From the NCBI RefSeq assembly GCF_900104475.1, contig NZ_FNJR01000009.1, positions 143,697 through 207,696 of the forward strand: a stretch of 64,000 bases of DNA. Reading direction: 5' to 3'. The notes below the pieces were generated by a model. That model made no database searches and was not told where the DNA came from. It saw nothing but the letters and a program-made list of their open reading frames with translations. Made by a program: the position numbers and the translations under genes. Below, piece after piece: positions 42,478 to 51,727 of this stretch (its first letter is position 1; the number at the start of each line of letters is the position of its first letter). The stretch comes from Actinopolyspora xinjiangensis. GTDB taxonomy: Bacteria > Actinomycetota > Actinomycetes > Mycobacteriales > Pseudonocardiaceae.

Positions 42478-44028
42478 GTGAGTTTCCTCGCACCACAGGC
42501 CGAGAAGCCCGCATCGGCACCGGCGGAGTCCGCTGACCCCAGGTCGTACCTGCTGGACGAACACAACACCGAGCAGTACCGCGAATCGGTGACCGAAGGG
42601 GTACAGCGGGTGATCGGCGAGCTCCTGGACCCGGACCACCAACCCACCACCGGAGTCGCACCGGAACAGCTCGCACCGGTCATCGGGCGCATCGACCTGG
42701 ACGAACCGTTGCCCGACACCAAAAGCGCGCTCGACGAGCTGGAACGGGTCTACCTGCACGACGCCGTCTACTTCCAGCACCCGCGCTACCTGGCCCACCT
42801 CAACTGCCCGGTCGTGATCCCGGCGCTGCTGGCGGAGGCCATCGGTTCGGCCGTCAACTCCTCGCTGGACACCTGGGACCAGAGCGCGGGCGGCACGTTC
42901 ATCGAACGTCGCCTGATCGACTGGACCGCGGCCCGCATCGGCTTCGGCTCGGAGGCCGACGGAGTCTTCACCAGCGGCGGCACCCAGTCCAACCTGCAGG
43001 GACTGCTCCTGGCCAGGGAACAGGCGCTGCACGGCCACGAGGACGGCGCGGGCACCGACCGCGCCACGGCGCTGTCGCGGCTGCGCGTCATCGCCTCGGC
43101 CGACAGCCACTTCAGCGTCGTCAAGGCGGCGAAACTGCTGGGCATGGGGCCGGATTCGGTGCTGACGGTGCCCACCGACGAGCACCGCCGCATGCGGAGC
43201 GACGAGCTGCACGAGCGGCTCCGCGACTGCCGGGAAGCCGGATCGGTCCCGATGGCGGTCGTGGCCACGGCGGGCACCACCGACTTCGGCAGCATCGACC
43301 CGCTTCCCGAGATCGCTGCGCTGTGCGAGCGGTTCGGCGTGTGGCTGCACGTGGACGCGGCCTACGGCTGCGGCCTGCTCGTCTCCCGCGAGAGGGCGCG
43401 CCTGGAGGGGATCGAGCGGGCCGACTCGGTGATCGTCGACTACCACAAGTCGTTCTTCCAGCCGGTCAGCTCCAGCGCGGTGCTCGTGCGGGACGGGTCC
43501 GTGCTGCGGCACGTCACCTACCACGCGGACTACCTGAACCCGGAGCGCCACGTCACCGAGCAGGTCCCCAACCAAGTGGACAAGAGCATCCAGACCACCA
43601 GGCGGTTCGACGCGCTCAAGCTGTGGCTGACCCTGCGGATCATGGGCCCGGACACGCTCGGGCGGCTCTTCGACGACGTGCTGGACCTGGCCGAGCGCAC
43701 CTGGGAGATGCTGCACGCCGACCCGCGCTTCGAAGTGGTCAACCGTCCGGAGCTGAGCGCGCTGGTGTTCCGCTACGTGCCCTTCGCCGAGGCCGACGGA
43801 CAGCTCTGCGACCGGGTCAACCTGCACGCGCGCGAAGCGCTGCACCGCTCGGGTGCGGCGATGGTGGCCGAGACGGTCGTGGACGGCAGCACCTACCTGA
43901 AGTTCACCCTGCTCAACCCGCGCACCACGCTGCGCGACGTCGCCGAGGTGTGCGAGCTCATCGTCGAGCACGGCGACCGCTACCTGAGCGGGACGCACGA
44001 GGCGGGCACCGAGCGCCGCGCGAGCTGA
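42478..44028 (+). CDS. desA: PLP-dependent lysine decarboxylase of siderophore synthesis
   Basis: The 516-residue group II decarboxylase (GTG start, AGGAGGA upstream) has HPRYLAHLNCP, the cofactor region VFTSGGTQSNLQGLLLAREQ, AGTTDFGSIDPL, LHVDAAYGCGLL and the PLP Lys324 in VDYHKSFFQPVSSSA. In desferrioxamine pathways DesA turns lysine into cadaverine. The three downstream genes complete the pathway and two iron boxes precede it. A 212-base gap containing a repeat separates it from desB. Confidence 0.92.
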   Translation: MSFLAPQAEKPASAPAESADPRSYLLDEHNTEQYRESVTEGVQRVIGELLDPDHQPTTGVAPEQLAPVIGRIDLDEPLPDTKSALDELERVYLHDAVYFQHPRYLAHLNCPVVIPALLAEAIGSAVNSSLDTWDQSAGGTFIERRLIDWTAARIGFGSEADGVFTSGGTQSNLQGLLLAREQALHGHEDGAGTDRATALSRLRVIASADSHFSVVKAAKLLGMGPDSVLTVPTDEHRRMRSDELHERLRDCREAGSVPMAVVATAGTTDFGSIDPLPEIAALCERFGVWLHVDAAYGCGLLVSRERARLEGIERADSVIVDYHKSFFQPVSSSAVLVRDGSVLRHVTYHADYLNPERHVTEQVPNQVDKSIQTTRRFDALKLWLTLRIMGPDTLGRLFDDVLDLAERTWEMLHADPRFEVVNRPELSALVFRYVPFAEADGQLCDRVNLHAREALHRSGAAMVAETVVDGSTYLKFTLLNPRTTLRDVAEVCELIVEHGDRYLSGTHEAGTERRAS

Positions 44029-44098
44029 CCGGGAACTCGCGCGAGAGCCCGATTCGCTCACGTGCGCGCGGCACGCGCTGACCGAGTGACACCGGTTT

Positions 44099-44177
44099 GT
44101 GAGGCGGCTGCGCCGCTGAGGCGGACCCGCTCGCCGCGCGGGTAGCACCGACCAGCTGAGCGACGCGGCGAGGCTGC
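44099..44177 (+). repeat. Dispersed repeat (second family) between desA and desB
   Basis: GTGAGGCGG, CGCTCGCCGCG, GGTAGCACC and GACGCGGCGAGGC recur in the same order on the opposite strand at about 48007-48095, downstream of desD. Confidence 0.5.
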
Positions 44178-44240
44178 CCACGTGACGGCGCCCGACCACG
44201 CGCGCGAGCACTGCCACGAACTCCGAGAAGGGAAACACCC

Positions 44241-45578
44241 ATGCCCCCCACGCACGACTTCATAGCCGTCGGGGTCGGCCCGTTCAACCTCGGTCTGGCC
44301 TGCCTGACCGAGCCCATCGCCGAACTCGACGGGCTGTTCCTGGACGAGAAGCCGGACTTCGAGTGGCACGGCGGGATGATGCTGCAGGAGACCACCCTGC
44401 AGACGCCGTTCCTGGCCGACCTCGTCAGCCTGGCCGACCCGACCTCGCCGTTCTCCTTCCTGAACTACCTCAAGGAGATGGGCAGGCTCTACTCGTTCTA
44501 CATCCGGGCCGACTGGTTCCCGCCGCGCGTGGAGTACAACGACTACTGCCGCTGGGCGGCGCGCAAACTCGACAACGTCCGGTTCGGCACCCGCGTGGAC
44601 CGCATCGACCACGACGACTCCGAGGACGTCTACCTCGTGCACACCACCGAGGTGGCCACCGGGCGGACCGGGACGTACCGGGCACGCAGGCTGGTGCTGG
44701 GCACCGGCACACCGCCCCACGTCCCCGAGCCGTGCCGCGACCTCGGCGGCGACGCCGTGCACGCCTCCCGCTACCTGCACAACCGGGACGAGCTGGTGCG
44801 CAAACCGAGCATCACGATCGTCGGCAGTGGACAGAGCGCGGCCGAGATATACCGGGACCTGCTCGGCGAGATCGACCAGCACGGCTACACGCTCAACTGG
44901 ATCACCCGCTCGGCCAGGTTCTTCCCGCTGGAGTACACCAAGCTGACGCTGGAGATGACCTCCCCGGAGTACGTCGACTACTTCCACTCGCTGCCCGAGC
45001 GGACCCGCGAGTCGCTGCTGTCGCAGCAGCGGAACCTGTACAAGGGGATCAGCGCGGAACTGGTCGACGAGATCTTCGACCTGCTCTACCTGAAACGGGT
45101 GGCGGGCCCCTGCCCGACCAGGCTGCTGACCAACACCACGGTGACCGGGGCCGAGCACGACCCCGTCGACGGGACCTACACGCTGCGGCTGCGGCAGTGG
45201 GAGCAGCAGCAGGACTTCAGCCTCGAAACCGACGGGCTCGTGTTCGCCACCGGCTACCGCTACCGGGTGCCGGAGTTCCTGAACCCGATCAGCCACCGGA
45301 TCATCTGGGACGACTCCGGGAGGTTCGACGTGGGGCGCGGCTACTGCGTGGACCCGACCGGCGACGAGATCTACGTGCAGAACGCCGAGCTGCACACGCA
45401 CGGCTTCGTCACCCCCGACCTCGGCATGGCCGCCTACCGCAACTCGTGGATCATCCGGGGGATGCTCGGCCGGGAGTACTACCCGATCGAGCGCTCGATC
45501 GCCTTCCAGGAGTTCGCGGCACCCCAGGACACCGCACCGGCACGGACCGAACCAGCGCAGGAGGAGTCGGCGGCATGA
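44241..45578 (+). CDS. desB: Lysine/cadaverine N6-hydroxylase
   Basis: The 445-residue flavoprotein has the FAD site [17 protein letters not shown], the NADPH site [24 protein letters not shown]-like [19 protein letters not shown] and the C-terminal [13 protein letters not shown]. This matches IucD/DesB-type N-monooxygenases, which hydroxylate cadaverine on the desferrioxamine route. Its TGA overlaps the next ATG (ATGA). Confidence 0.94.
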   Translation: MPPTHDFIAVGVGPFNLGLACLTEPIAELDGLFLDEKPDFEWHGGMMLQETTLQTPFLADLVSLADPTSPFSFLNYLKEMGRLYSFYIRADWFPPRVEYNDYCRWAARKLDNVRFGTRVDRIDHDDSEDVYLVHTTEVATGRTGTYRARRLVLGTGTPPHVPEPCRDLGGDAVHASRYLHNRDELVRKPSITIVGSGQSAAEIYRDLLGEIDQHGYTLNWITRSARFFPLEYTKLTLEMTSPEYVDYFHSLPERTRESLLSQQRNLYKGISAELVDEIFDLLYLKRVAGPCPTRLLTNTTVTGAEHDPVDGTYTLRLRQWEQQQDFSLETDGLVFATGYRYRVPEFLNPISHRIIWDDSGRFDVGRGYCVDPTGDEIYVQNAELHTHGFVTPDLGMAAYRNSWIIRGMLGREYYPIERSIAFQEFAAPQDTAPARTEPAQEESAA

Positions 45579-46165
45579 GCGAGATCGTGTTCGAACGCAC
45601 GGACGAACGGCTGGGCGAGTTCGCCGTGCGCCCCGTGGAACCCGACCGGGACACCGAGCTGCTGCACGGCTGGCTGACCCACCCCAAGTCGGCGTACTGG
45701 CTGATGCTCGACGCCGAACCGGCCGACGTGCGACGGCAGTTCCGCACCATCGAGGCGACCCCGGGCAACGACGCGTTCGTCGGCCTGCACAACGGGGTGC
45801 CCTCCTTCCTGATAGAGCGGTACGACCCGGCCCGCTCCGAGCTGGCCGAGCTTTACCGGGTGGAGCGGGGCGACGTGGGGATGCACTTCCTTGCCGCCCC
45901 CACCGGCATGCCGGTGCACGGCTTCACCAGGGCCGTGCTGACCACGGTGATGGACCTGATGTTCGCCGACCCGGGGGTGCGGCGCGTGGTCGTCGAACCC
46001 GACGTGAACAACACCTCGGTCCACGCGCTGAACGCGGAGGTCGGCTTCGAAGTGATCGACACCGTCTCACTGACCGAGAAGAAGGCACTGCTGAGCGTCT
46101 GCACCCGCGCCGCCTACCTGGCGAGCGGGAAGGCGGGTTCCACCGAGAGGGAGGCATCACGGTGA
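45575..46165 (+). CDS. desC: Siderophore acyltransferase (GNAT-like)
   Basis: The 196-residue protein has [38 protein letters not shown] and [24 protein letters not shown], matching the IucB/DesC/RhbD family that acylates the hydroxamate nitrogen with succinyl- or acetyl-CoA. Both ends overlap neighbouring genes (ATGA with desB, GTGA with desD), so the operon is tightly coupled. Confidence 0.92.
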   Translation: MSEIVFERTDERLGEFAVRPVEPDRDTELLHGWLTHPKSAYWLMLDAEPADVRRQFRTIEATPGNDAFVGLHNGVPSFLIERYDPARSELAELYRVERGDVGMHFLAAPTGMPVHGFTRAVLTTVMDLMFADPGVRRVVVEPDVNNTSVHALNAEVGFEVIDTVSLTEKKALLSVCTRAAYLASGKAGSTEREASR

Positions 46166-47961
46166 ATTCCGGAAGGACCAGCACGCACGAACCCGCTTCC
46201 CACCTGACTCCGGAGCACTGGCGGGTGGTCAACCGACGGCTGGTGCGCAAGGCACTGGCCGAGCTCTCGCACGAACGACTGCTGACCCCCACCCCGGTCG
46301 GCGCGGGGCGCTACGTGGTCAGCAGCGACGACGGCAGGGTGCGCTACCACTTCGAGGCCAGGATCGGCAGCCTGCTGCACTGGTCGATCGACGCCGACAG
46401 CATCACCCGGCACCGCGACGGCGCGGAACTGCCGCTCGACGCGATGGAACTCTTCCTGGAGCTGCGCGAGACGCTGGGGCTGCACGACGGGCTGCTGCCG
46501 GTGTACCTGGAGGAGATCAGCAGCACGCTGGAAAGCGACGCGTTCAAACTCGCCAAACCCCGGGTGAGCTCGGGTGAACTGCTGGACGCCGGGTTCCAGG
46601 CGATCGAGTCGGGCATGACCGAGGGGCATCCGTGCTTTCTGGCCAACAGCGGCCGGATCGGCTTCGACATCACCGAGTCCGCGAAGTACGCACCGGAGGC
46701 GGGCGCGCCGCTGCGGCTGGTGTGGCTGGCCGCGCACCGCGATCGGGTCGGCTTCAGCGCCTCGGCTGGGCTGGACTACGACGAGCTCGTCCGGTCCGAA
46801 CTGGACGAATCGACCCGCGAGCGGTTCGAGAAGCGGATCAGCGAGTTCGGACTGGACCCGGCGGACTACCTGTTCGTGCCGGTGCATCCCTGGCAGTGGG
46901 ACAACAAGCTGCCCGTGACGTTCGCGGCGGAGTTCGCCAACCGCAACCTCGTCCACCTCGGCAGCGGCGACGACGACTACCTGCCGCAGCAATCCATCCG
47001 CACGTTCTTCAACTCCAGCTCGCCGGAGCGGCACTACGTCAAAACGGCGATCTCGGTGCTGAACATGGGATTCCTGCGGGGACTCTCCCCCGAGTACATG
47101 CGCGCCACCCCGGCCATCAACGACTGGGTGAGCGAACTGATCTCCGGTGACGAGCTGTTACGCGAGTCGGGATTCGACATCCTGCGCGAACTGGCCGCCG
47201 TCGGCTACCACAACGAGTACTACACGGCCGCGGCCAAGGACTCGCCGTACCGCAAGATGCTGGCCGCGCTCTGGCGGGAGAGCCCGGTGCCGAAGCTGCG
47301 GGACGGGCAGCGCGCGGCCACCATGGCCTCGCTGCTGCACGTGGACGAGTTCGGCGAACCCCTGGTGGGCACGCTGATCTCCCGCTCGGGGCTGGCACCG
47401 GCCGACTGGCTGCGGCGCTACCTGGACGCCTACCTGCGGCCGCTGCTGCACTGCTTCTACGCCTACGGCGTGGTGTTCATGCCGCACGGCGAGAACATCA
47501 TCCTGGTGCTGGAGGACGGGGTTCCGAAGCGGGTGCTGCTCAAGGACATCGGCGAGGAGGTCGCGGTTATCGAGCCGGAGACCGAGCTGCCCGCCGAGAT
47601 CGAGCGGATCCGCTCCGAGGTTCCCGAGAACCTGCGGGCACTCTCGCTGTTCACCGACATATTCGACTGCTTCTTCCGCTTCCTGTGCTCGATCACGCAC
47701 GAGCACGGGCTGCTGGACGAGCGGGACTTCTGGCGGACGGTGGCCGAGTGCGTGGCCGACTACGAGGCGGACGCGCCCGAACTGCGGGATCGGTTCCGCG
47801 AGTACGACCTGTTCGCCGAGCGGTACGAGCTGTCCTGCCTCAACCGGCTGCAGCTCGGCAACAACCAGCAGATGGTGAACCTGCAGGACCCGGCGAGCGC
47901 GCTGAAGATCGCGGGGATGCTGGACAATCCGATCGCGCCCCACGCTCCCGCACGGGACTGA
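46162..47961 (+). CDS. desD: NIS siderophore synthetase
   Basis: The 599-residue IucA/IucC-family enzyme (GTG start overlapping desC) contains GHPCFLANSGRIGFD, the nucleotide-binding region LFVPVHPWQWDNKL, SIRTFFNSSSPERHYVKTAISVLNMG, FYAYGVVFMPHGENIILVLEDGVP and KDIGEEV. DesD condenses and cyclises N-hydroxy-N-succinylcadaverine units to desferrioxamine E-type products with ATP. The product identity is an inference from operon content. Confidence 0.94.
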   Translation: MNSGRTSTHEPASHLTPEHWRVVNRRLVRKALAELSHERLLTPTPVGAGRYVVSSDDGRVRYHFEARIGSLLHWSIDADSITRHRDGAELPLDAMELFLELRETLGLHDGLLPVYLEEISSTLESDAFKLAKPRVSSGELLDAGFQAIESGMTEGHPCFLANSGRIGFDITESAKYAPEAGAPLRLVWLAAHRDRVGFSASAGLDYDELVRSELDESTRERFEKRISEFGLDPADYLFVPVHPWQWDNKLPVTFAAEFANRNLVHLGSGDDDYLPQQSIRTFFNSSSPERHYVKTAISVLNMGFLRGLSPEYMRATPAINDWVSELISGDELLRESGFDILRELAAVGYHNEYYTAAAKDSPYRKMLAALWRESPVPKLRDGQRAATMASLLHVDEFGEPLVGTLISRSGLAPADWLRRYLDAYLRPLLHCFYAYGVVFMPHGENIILVLEDGVPKRVLLKDIGEEVAVIEPETELPAEIERIRSEVPENLRALSLFTDIFDCFFRFLCSITHEHGLLDERDFWRTVAECVADYEADAPELRDRFREYDLFAERYELSCLNRLQLGNNQQMVNLQDPASALKIAGMLDNPIAPHAPARD

Positions 47962-47978
47962 TCGGAGTCTTAGTGGAG

Positions 47979-48011
47979 CTCACGCGGGTGGCCGGTTAGC
48001 CGGTGCGTGAG
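47979..48011 (+). terminator. Hairpin after desD
   Basis: CTCACGC (47979-47985) pairs with GCGTGAG (48005-48011) around an inner CCGG/CCGG pair. No T-run follows. It lies 18 bases after the desD stop. Confidence 0.45.
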
Positions 48012-48095
48012 GCGGCGCCTCGCTGCGTTGGGCCGACTCTTGAGTAACGACCTACGCGGCGAGCGGCCCTGCCTTGCGATGCATCCGCCTCACGC
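48007..48095 (-). repeat. Dispersed repeat (second family), inverted copy
   Basis: Read on the reverse strand it matches the desA-desB copy: GTGAGGCGG, CGCTCGCCGCG, GTAGGTCG, then CGCAGCGAGGCG. Part of it overlaps the desD hairpin. Confidence 0.5.
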
Positions 48096-48154
48096 GCCGG
48101 GGACACGCACCCTGCTCAGCCGCGCTGGCGTCTCGACGAGCCCTCGGAGTGCGG

Positions 48155-48178
48155 CGGCGATTTCGCGAGAAATCGCCG
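48155..48178. repeat. GCGA-loop hairpin, best copy
   Basis: A ten-base-pair stem CGGCGATTTC/GAAATCGCCG closes a GCGA loop. It lies in the desD to Rv2629-like gap. Confidence 0.75.
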
Positions 48179-48269
48179 GGGTTCCGGGGTCACACGGCCA
48201 CACCCGTGCAAGCGGCACGAGCCGCGTACCACCGAGCACGCAGTCGGCACCGCCGCGGGTTCTCTCGGG

Positions 48270-48354
48270 GGGCTCTCGCGAGGAAGGCCCAACGTTGTGT
48301 AGTACCTACCCGATGTCGGGCCTGGCCGCGGCGAGAGCCCGCGAGAGGTTCCGC
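48270..48354 (-). repeat. Composite dispersed repeat, copy III (inverted)
   Basis: On the reverse strand it reads GCGGAACCTCTCGCG, then CCCGACATCGGGTAG, then CCTTCCTCGCGAGAG, parallel to copies I and II. Confidence 0.6.
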
Positions 48355-48401
48355 CGAGCGACCAGCTACAGGGCCGGCCAGCCGGAGGGCAGATCCACGG
48401 G

Positions 48402-49445
48402 TCAGCCGTCGACCGGGAACCGCAGCAGGGCCCCGACCCCCTCGGCGAGACCGGTGCCCGACTCCACCAGATCGACCCGGGCACCGGTCTCGGCGCAGGC
48501 CTTGAGCAGGAACGCCTCGCGCTCGGTGCCGGTGCCGTACTCCAGCAGCAGCGTGTCCACCGCCCCCATCTCGGCGGCACGCGCCACCGCCCGGTCACCG
48601 TGCACGGCCTGCCCGTGCGCCAGCCCCGCGCTGAGCTGTTCGGCGCGTTCCTGCGCGTTGCGGGTGCTCTCCGCCTCGGCCGCCTCGCGCAGCTGTTCGG
48701 CCAGGGCCCGCTCGGCCGCCTCGTCCTGGTCACCGCCGCGATCGGCATCCACCCGAAGCTCGGCCAGCCTGTCGGGAAGTTTGTCGCGGATCATGCTCCG
48801 CGCCTGCGTCTCACCGGCCAGCACCAGCAACCGGGGCCGGAACTCGGCTTCGATGGTGCTCAGTCGCGAGACGATCTCCTCGACGTTGCTCTCCACGGCC
48901 TGCTCGGCACGGCGCTGCAGCTGCTTGTGCGACAGGGCCTGACCACGGGGTTTGTGCGTACCGGTCTCGGCGCTGCCCTCGACGGTCTCGCTCGCCAGCT
49001 CCCGGGGGTGGTGCTGCTGTGCCAGCACCTCCTGGCGCAGCACCGCCCCCTGCTCGTCGGCGATGGCCACCAGCATCCGCACCGAACGGCAGGCCTCACG
49101 CACGTAGGACCCCAGTTCCGGCAGGGGCCGCCAGTACGCCGCGTCCCCCGCGCCCAGGGCCGCGTCCCACGGTTCGGCGAGCACCACCCCGGCGTCCTCG
49201 GTCACCACCAGCACGCGGCCGTTGGTCTGCTCCTCGCCGGGCTCGGCGCCCAGCACGCTCGATTCGAGCGCGTCCAGCACCCCACTACCGGCTCCGGCTC
49301 CCGACAACTGTTCCCGGAGGTCGCGCCACCGCAGTCGCAGCTGCTCGCCCGCCTCCTCGCTGGGGGAACGTCCCTCCAGGTACACCGTGGCGAACGGTCC
49401 CTCGCTCTCGTAGACCGAGCGCAGCCGCGTCAAGTCCATCGTCAT
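48402..49445 (-). CDS. Rv2629-like release-factor-related protein (baeRF type)
   Basis: The 347-residue protein (ATG 49445, or the ATG two codons later) starts near DLTRLRSVYESEGPFATVYLEGR and resembles actinobacterial proteins with the eRF1/Pelota fold. Landmarks are VLVVTEDAGVVLAEPW, RPLLVLAGETQARSMI-like PRLLVLAGETQARSMI, and a C-terminal domain with GAVDTLLLEYGT and AFLLKACAETGARVDLVE. Such proteins are proposed to act on stalled or hibernating ribosomes; the GGQ motif of true release factors is absent. It stands alone, divergent from the DUF2267 gene. Confidence 0.82.
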   Translation of the reverse strand: MTMDLTRLRSVYESEGPFATVYLEGRSPSEEAGEQLRLRWRDLREQLSGAGAGSGVLDALESSVLGAEPGEEQTNGRVLVVTEDAGVVLAEPWDAALGAGDAAYWRPLPELGSYVREACRSVRMLVAIADEQGAVLRQEVLAQQHHPRELASETVEGSAETGTHKPRGQALSHKQLQRRAEQAVESNVEEIVSRLSTIEAEFRPRLLVLAGETQARSMIRDKLPDRLAELRVDADRGGDQDEAAERALAEQLREAAEAESTRNAQERAEQLSAGLAHGQAVHGDRAVARAAEMGAVDTLLLEYGTGTEREAFLLKACAETGARVDLVESGTGLAEGVGALLRFPVDG

Positions 49446-49703
49446 CCCCCTATCAGCTCCAAGGACCGTCCTGCCGGTGAAGCGGCGTGCGGACACCCGA
49501 GAAGTGCTCACACGTCGATCAGAGCCGTCGGCATGTGCATGCCCCGCACACGTCGCGGCAAACCCACACGATGCCACAAAGTGAGCCAGATCACGTTTAC
49601 CGAGCGCGGCGGGGTGGGCATCGCGATGAGGGCCATCCCTGAGAGGCGTCTTCGCGTGCCCCTCCGGCACGTGAGGTGAATCCGATTCGGAAGAGGGGGT
49701 CCG

Positions 49704-50099
49704 ATGACGGAGATCTGGCAGAGCGCACCCATGCGCACCTTCGCCGAACAGGTACGGCAGCGCGCGGACATGTCCTCCTCGGACGAAGCCTCCCGCGTGG
49801 CCCGCGCCACCCTGACCACGCTGGCCCAGGCCGTCAGCGCGGGGCAGGTGGACGAACTCGCGGAGGGACTGCCCGAGGAACTGCGCGACGAGCTCTCACA
49901 GCGCAGCGGCCAGGCCCGCTCACTGGACAAGACCGAGTTCCTGGACCGCGTCAGCGGCGAGATCGCCACCACCGACCTGGAGACGACCGAGCACCAGGTC
50001 CGCGCGGTGCTGACCACGCTGCGCCAGTGGGCTCCCGCCGGGGAGACGCGCGACACCGTGGCTCAGCTGCCCGGGTCCATCGCCGGACTCTTCGAGTGA
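49704..50099 (+). CDS. DUF2267 protein
   Basis: The 131-residue helical acidic protein has the DUF2267 pattern RATLTTLAQAVSAGQVDELAEGLPEELR, then FLDRVSGEI and HQVRAVLTTLRQWAPAGE. A second-half repeat resembles the first. GAAGAGGGGG precedes the ATG. DUF2267 proteins are widespread, often stress-linked and of unknown biochemistry. It is divergent from the Rv2629-like gene. Confidence 0.88.
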   Translation: MTEIWQSAPMRTFAEQVRQRADMSSSDEASRVARATLTTLAQAVSAGQVDELAEGLPEELRDELSQRSGQARSLDKTEFLDRVSGEIATTDLETTEHQVRAVLTTLRQWAPAGETRDTVAQLPGSIAGLFE

Positions 50100-50190
50100 C
50101 TCCCAGCAACGCCCGGCACCGCCGAACCGCTCGCGGGCTCTCCCGTCCCACGTCCGGGATGCTCGCGGAGCCGCACCGACCCCCCGCTCC

Positions 50191-50210
50191 GCGATTCCGC
50201 GAGAAATCGC
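50191..50210. repeat. GCGA-loop hairpin copy
   Basis: GCGATTCC, GCGA loop, GAAATCGC, with one mismatched pair in the stem. It is in the 321-base gap between the DUF2267 gene and the type VII-associated operon, which holds no gene. Confidence 0.65.
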
Positions 50211-50308
50211 GTCCGGTCGAGTGGGAGCGATGGCCCACCGCCTACTCAGCTGGGGGCTCGCGCACTTCGCGAGGAACCCGATACCGGTGTCGGGGCAACG
50301 TTCCGGAG

Positions 50309-50322
50309 ATTTCGCGAGAAAT
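50309..50322. repeat. GCGA-loop hairpin copy, short stem
   Basis: ATTTC, GCGA, GAAAT: a five-base-pair stem, 118 bases after the previous copy. Confidence 0.6.
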
Positions 50323-50420
50323 TCGCGTTCCGGCGTCGGACGACGGCGCACACAGCGAATGCCCCGACCGAGAACCGCGGGCCCGCCCGACACGGAAGCG
50401 CCGCTCGCCGTGAAGTGTCT

Positions 50421-51092
50421 TCAGTCGGCTTCGTCCTCGTCGGGCAGCCATTCGACCGTCTCGAACACGCCCTGGGCCAGGTCCACGATGTCGGCCCAGT
50501 CCTCGGTGTTGTTGCTGGTGACCGAAACCCCGAGGATCTCCGACACGGCAGGACCGGGAATCCACGCCGTGACCGCGTGGTTGGTCACCTCGACCGCCTC
50601 CTCGCCCACCTCGATGGTGCTGGGGGTCGCGGTACGGGTCACGACCGATTCACCGGCCGGGAGCTCGACCACTTCGACCTCCGTGCCCGGTTGGTTGCCG
50701 TAGTACTGCTCCAGCGCGGCGACGGCCGTGTGCCGCGTGGTTCGCCGCGAATCGAACACGAAGCAGCTGACCACGACCATCAACGGTCGTCGCTCGTCCC
50801 GGGCCGAGCGGAAGACGGCGGCGGCGTTGTAGTGGGCCCCGCCCGCCTCGGCTGAGGCGCCGAGCGTCATCAGCATCGCCGCCGTACCGGCGAGTCCCTG
50901 GTCGATCTCGGTGTCCTCGGGGAGCCCGAACCGGACCGCCACGGCCGAGGCGAGCGCGCGCAGCTTCTCCTCGGTCGGTTCCCCACCGGGGAGTTCGATG
51001 AAGCCCTCGGGCAGCACGAGCGAGTAGCGGGGCGCCCGCTGAGCGGTGTCGGGAGTGTCGGCGGTGCCAGTGGTGTGGGTGGTGTCGGTCAT
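50421..51092 (-). CDS. Type VII operon hypothetical protein
   Basis: The 223-residue acidic protein from MTDTTHTTGTADTPDT has a folded domain (RYSLVLPEGFIELPG, VAVRFGLPED, RPLMVVVSCFVFDSRR, AALEQYYG) and ends WLPDEDEAD. No signal peptide or membrane helix. Proteins with an YxLVLPEGFxxLP-like opening are common in actinobacterial type VII loci; the role is not known. Its ATG overlaps the TGA of the upstream membrane-protein gene (ATGA), as the third gene of a coupled trio. Confidence 0.72.
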   Translation of the reverse strand: MTDTTHTTGTADTPDTAQRAPRYSLVLPEGFIELPGGEPTEEKLRALASAVAVRFGLPEDTEIDQGLAGTAAMLMTLGASAEAGGAHYNAAAVFRSARDERRPLMVVVSCFVFDSRRTTRHTAVAALEQYYGNQPGTEVEVVELPAGESVVTRTATPSTIEVGEEAVEVTNHAVTAWIPGPAVSEILGVSVTSNNTEDWADIVDLAQGVFETVEWLPDEDEAD

Positions 51093-51727
51093 CGTGGTTC
51101 GCTGTCCCGGGTGGCGTTGGCGAAACGGGTGACGAGCTTGCGCTCCTCGCTCGTGGGGCAGAAGTACGCCCGGCAGCCGTCCGGCCAGGCGACCTCGATG
51201 CTCTGTTGCGAGGCGTGGTGGAACCGGACCGAAGCGGACTCGTCGCTCTGCCAGATCACGCGCGGCGGCTTTTCCGGATCGTTCAGCACCACCACCGCCA
51301 CCCGCGAACGGGAAACCACCAGCCACAACCGGCGCCGCGCGCGCTTCACCGTGTCGATCAACGAGGTCGGACCGGGATTGCTCTTCGAACCGGAGACGAC
51401 GATGACGCCCGGCGCCGGTTTGACCTTGTGCTCTGCTTCATCGATAACCTCGATGGCTTCGAGTAACTCTCGAACCCAAACGTAGACGAGTAGAACAGGA
51501 AACAGAACCACAATAAACAGTATCCAACCAATCAGATACCATACTGGAACAGTACCAAGCTCCTGACGGCCACTGAAGTCATCCAGCTTGAATTTTTTCC
51601 AACGAAATAATACTACTTCGAAGTACTCATTCCAGGATTCACTTCCCCACCTTCGAACTCGATCGCGTACTTCTTTATCACCCAAAGCAGCATCATCCTC
51701 CTCAGTGTTCGACACGACTAATTTCAC
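51089..51727 (-). CDS. Membrane protein with AT-rich 5' half
   Basis: The 212-residue protein (GTG overlapping the upstream TGA) has an acidic start, a transmembrane helix at about 63-87 (WYLIGWILFIVVLFPVLLV) and a cytosolic C-terminal domain with RRRLWLVVSRSRVAVVVLND. Codons 1-80 are strikingly AT-rich: I count about 45% GC over 51481-51720, against about 70% around it. The AT-rich tract continues into the end of the effector gene. It may be an immunity or chaperone protein for the effector, but this is inference. Confidence 0.68.
   Translation of the reverse strand: MKLVVSNTEEDDAALGDKEVRDRVRRWGSESWNEYFEVVLFRWKKFKLDDFSGRQELGTVPVWYLIGWILFIVVLFPVLLVYVWVRELLEAIEVIDEAEHKVKPAPGVIVVSGSKSNPGPTSLIDTVKRARRRLWLVVSRSRVAVVVLNDPEKPPRVIWQSDESASVRFHHASQQSIEVAWPDGCRAYFCPTSEERKLVTRFANATRDSEPR

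Noticed and set aside
42361-44238. A 625-codon reverse open frame across desA
   Set aside because: Antisense to desA, whose PLP motifs are intact on the forward strand.
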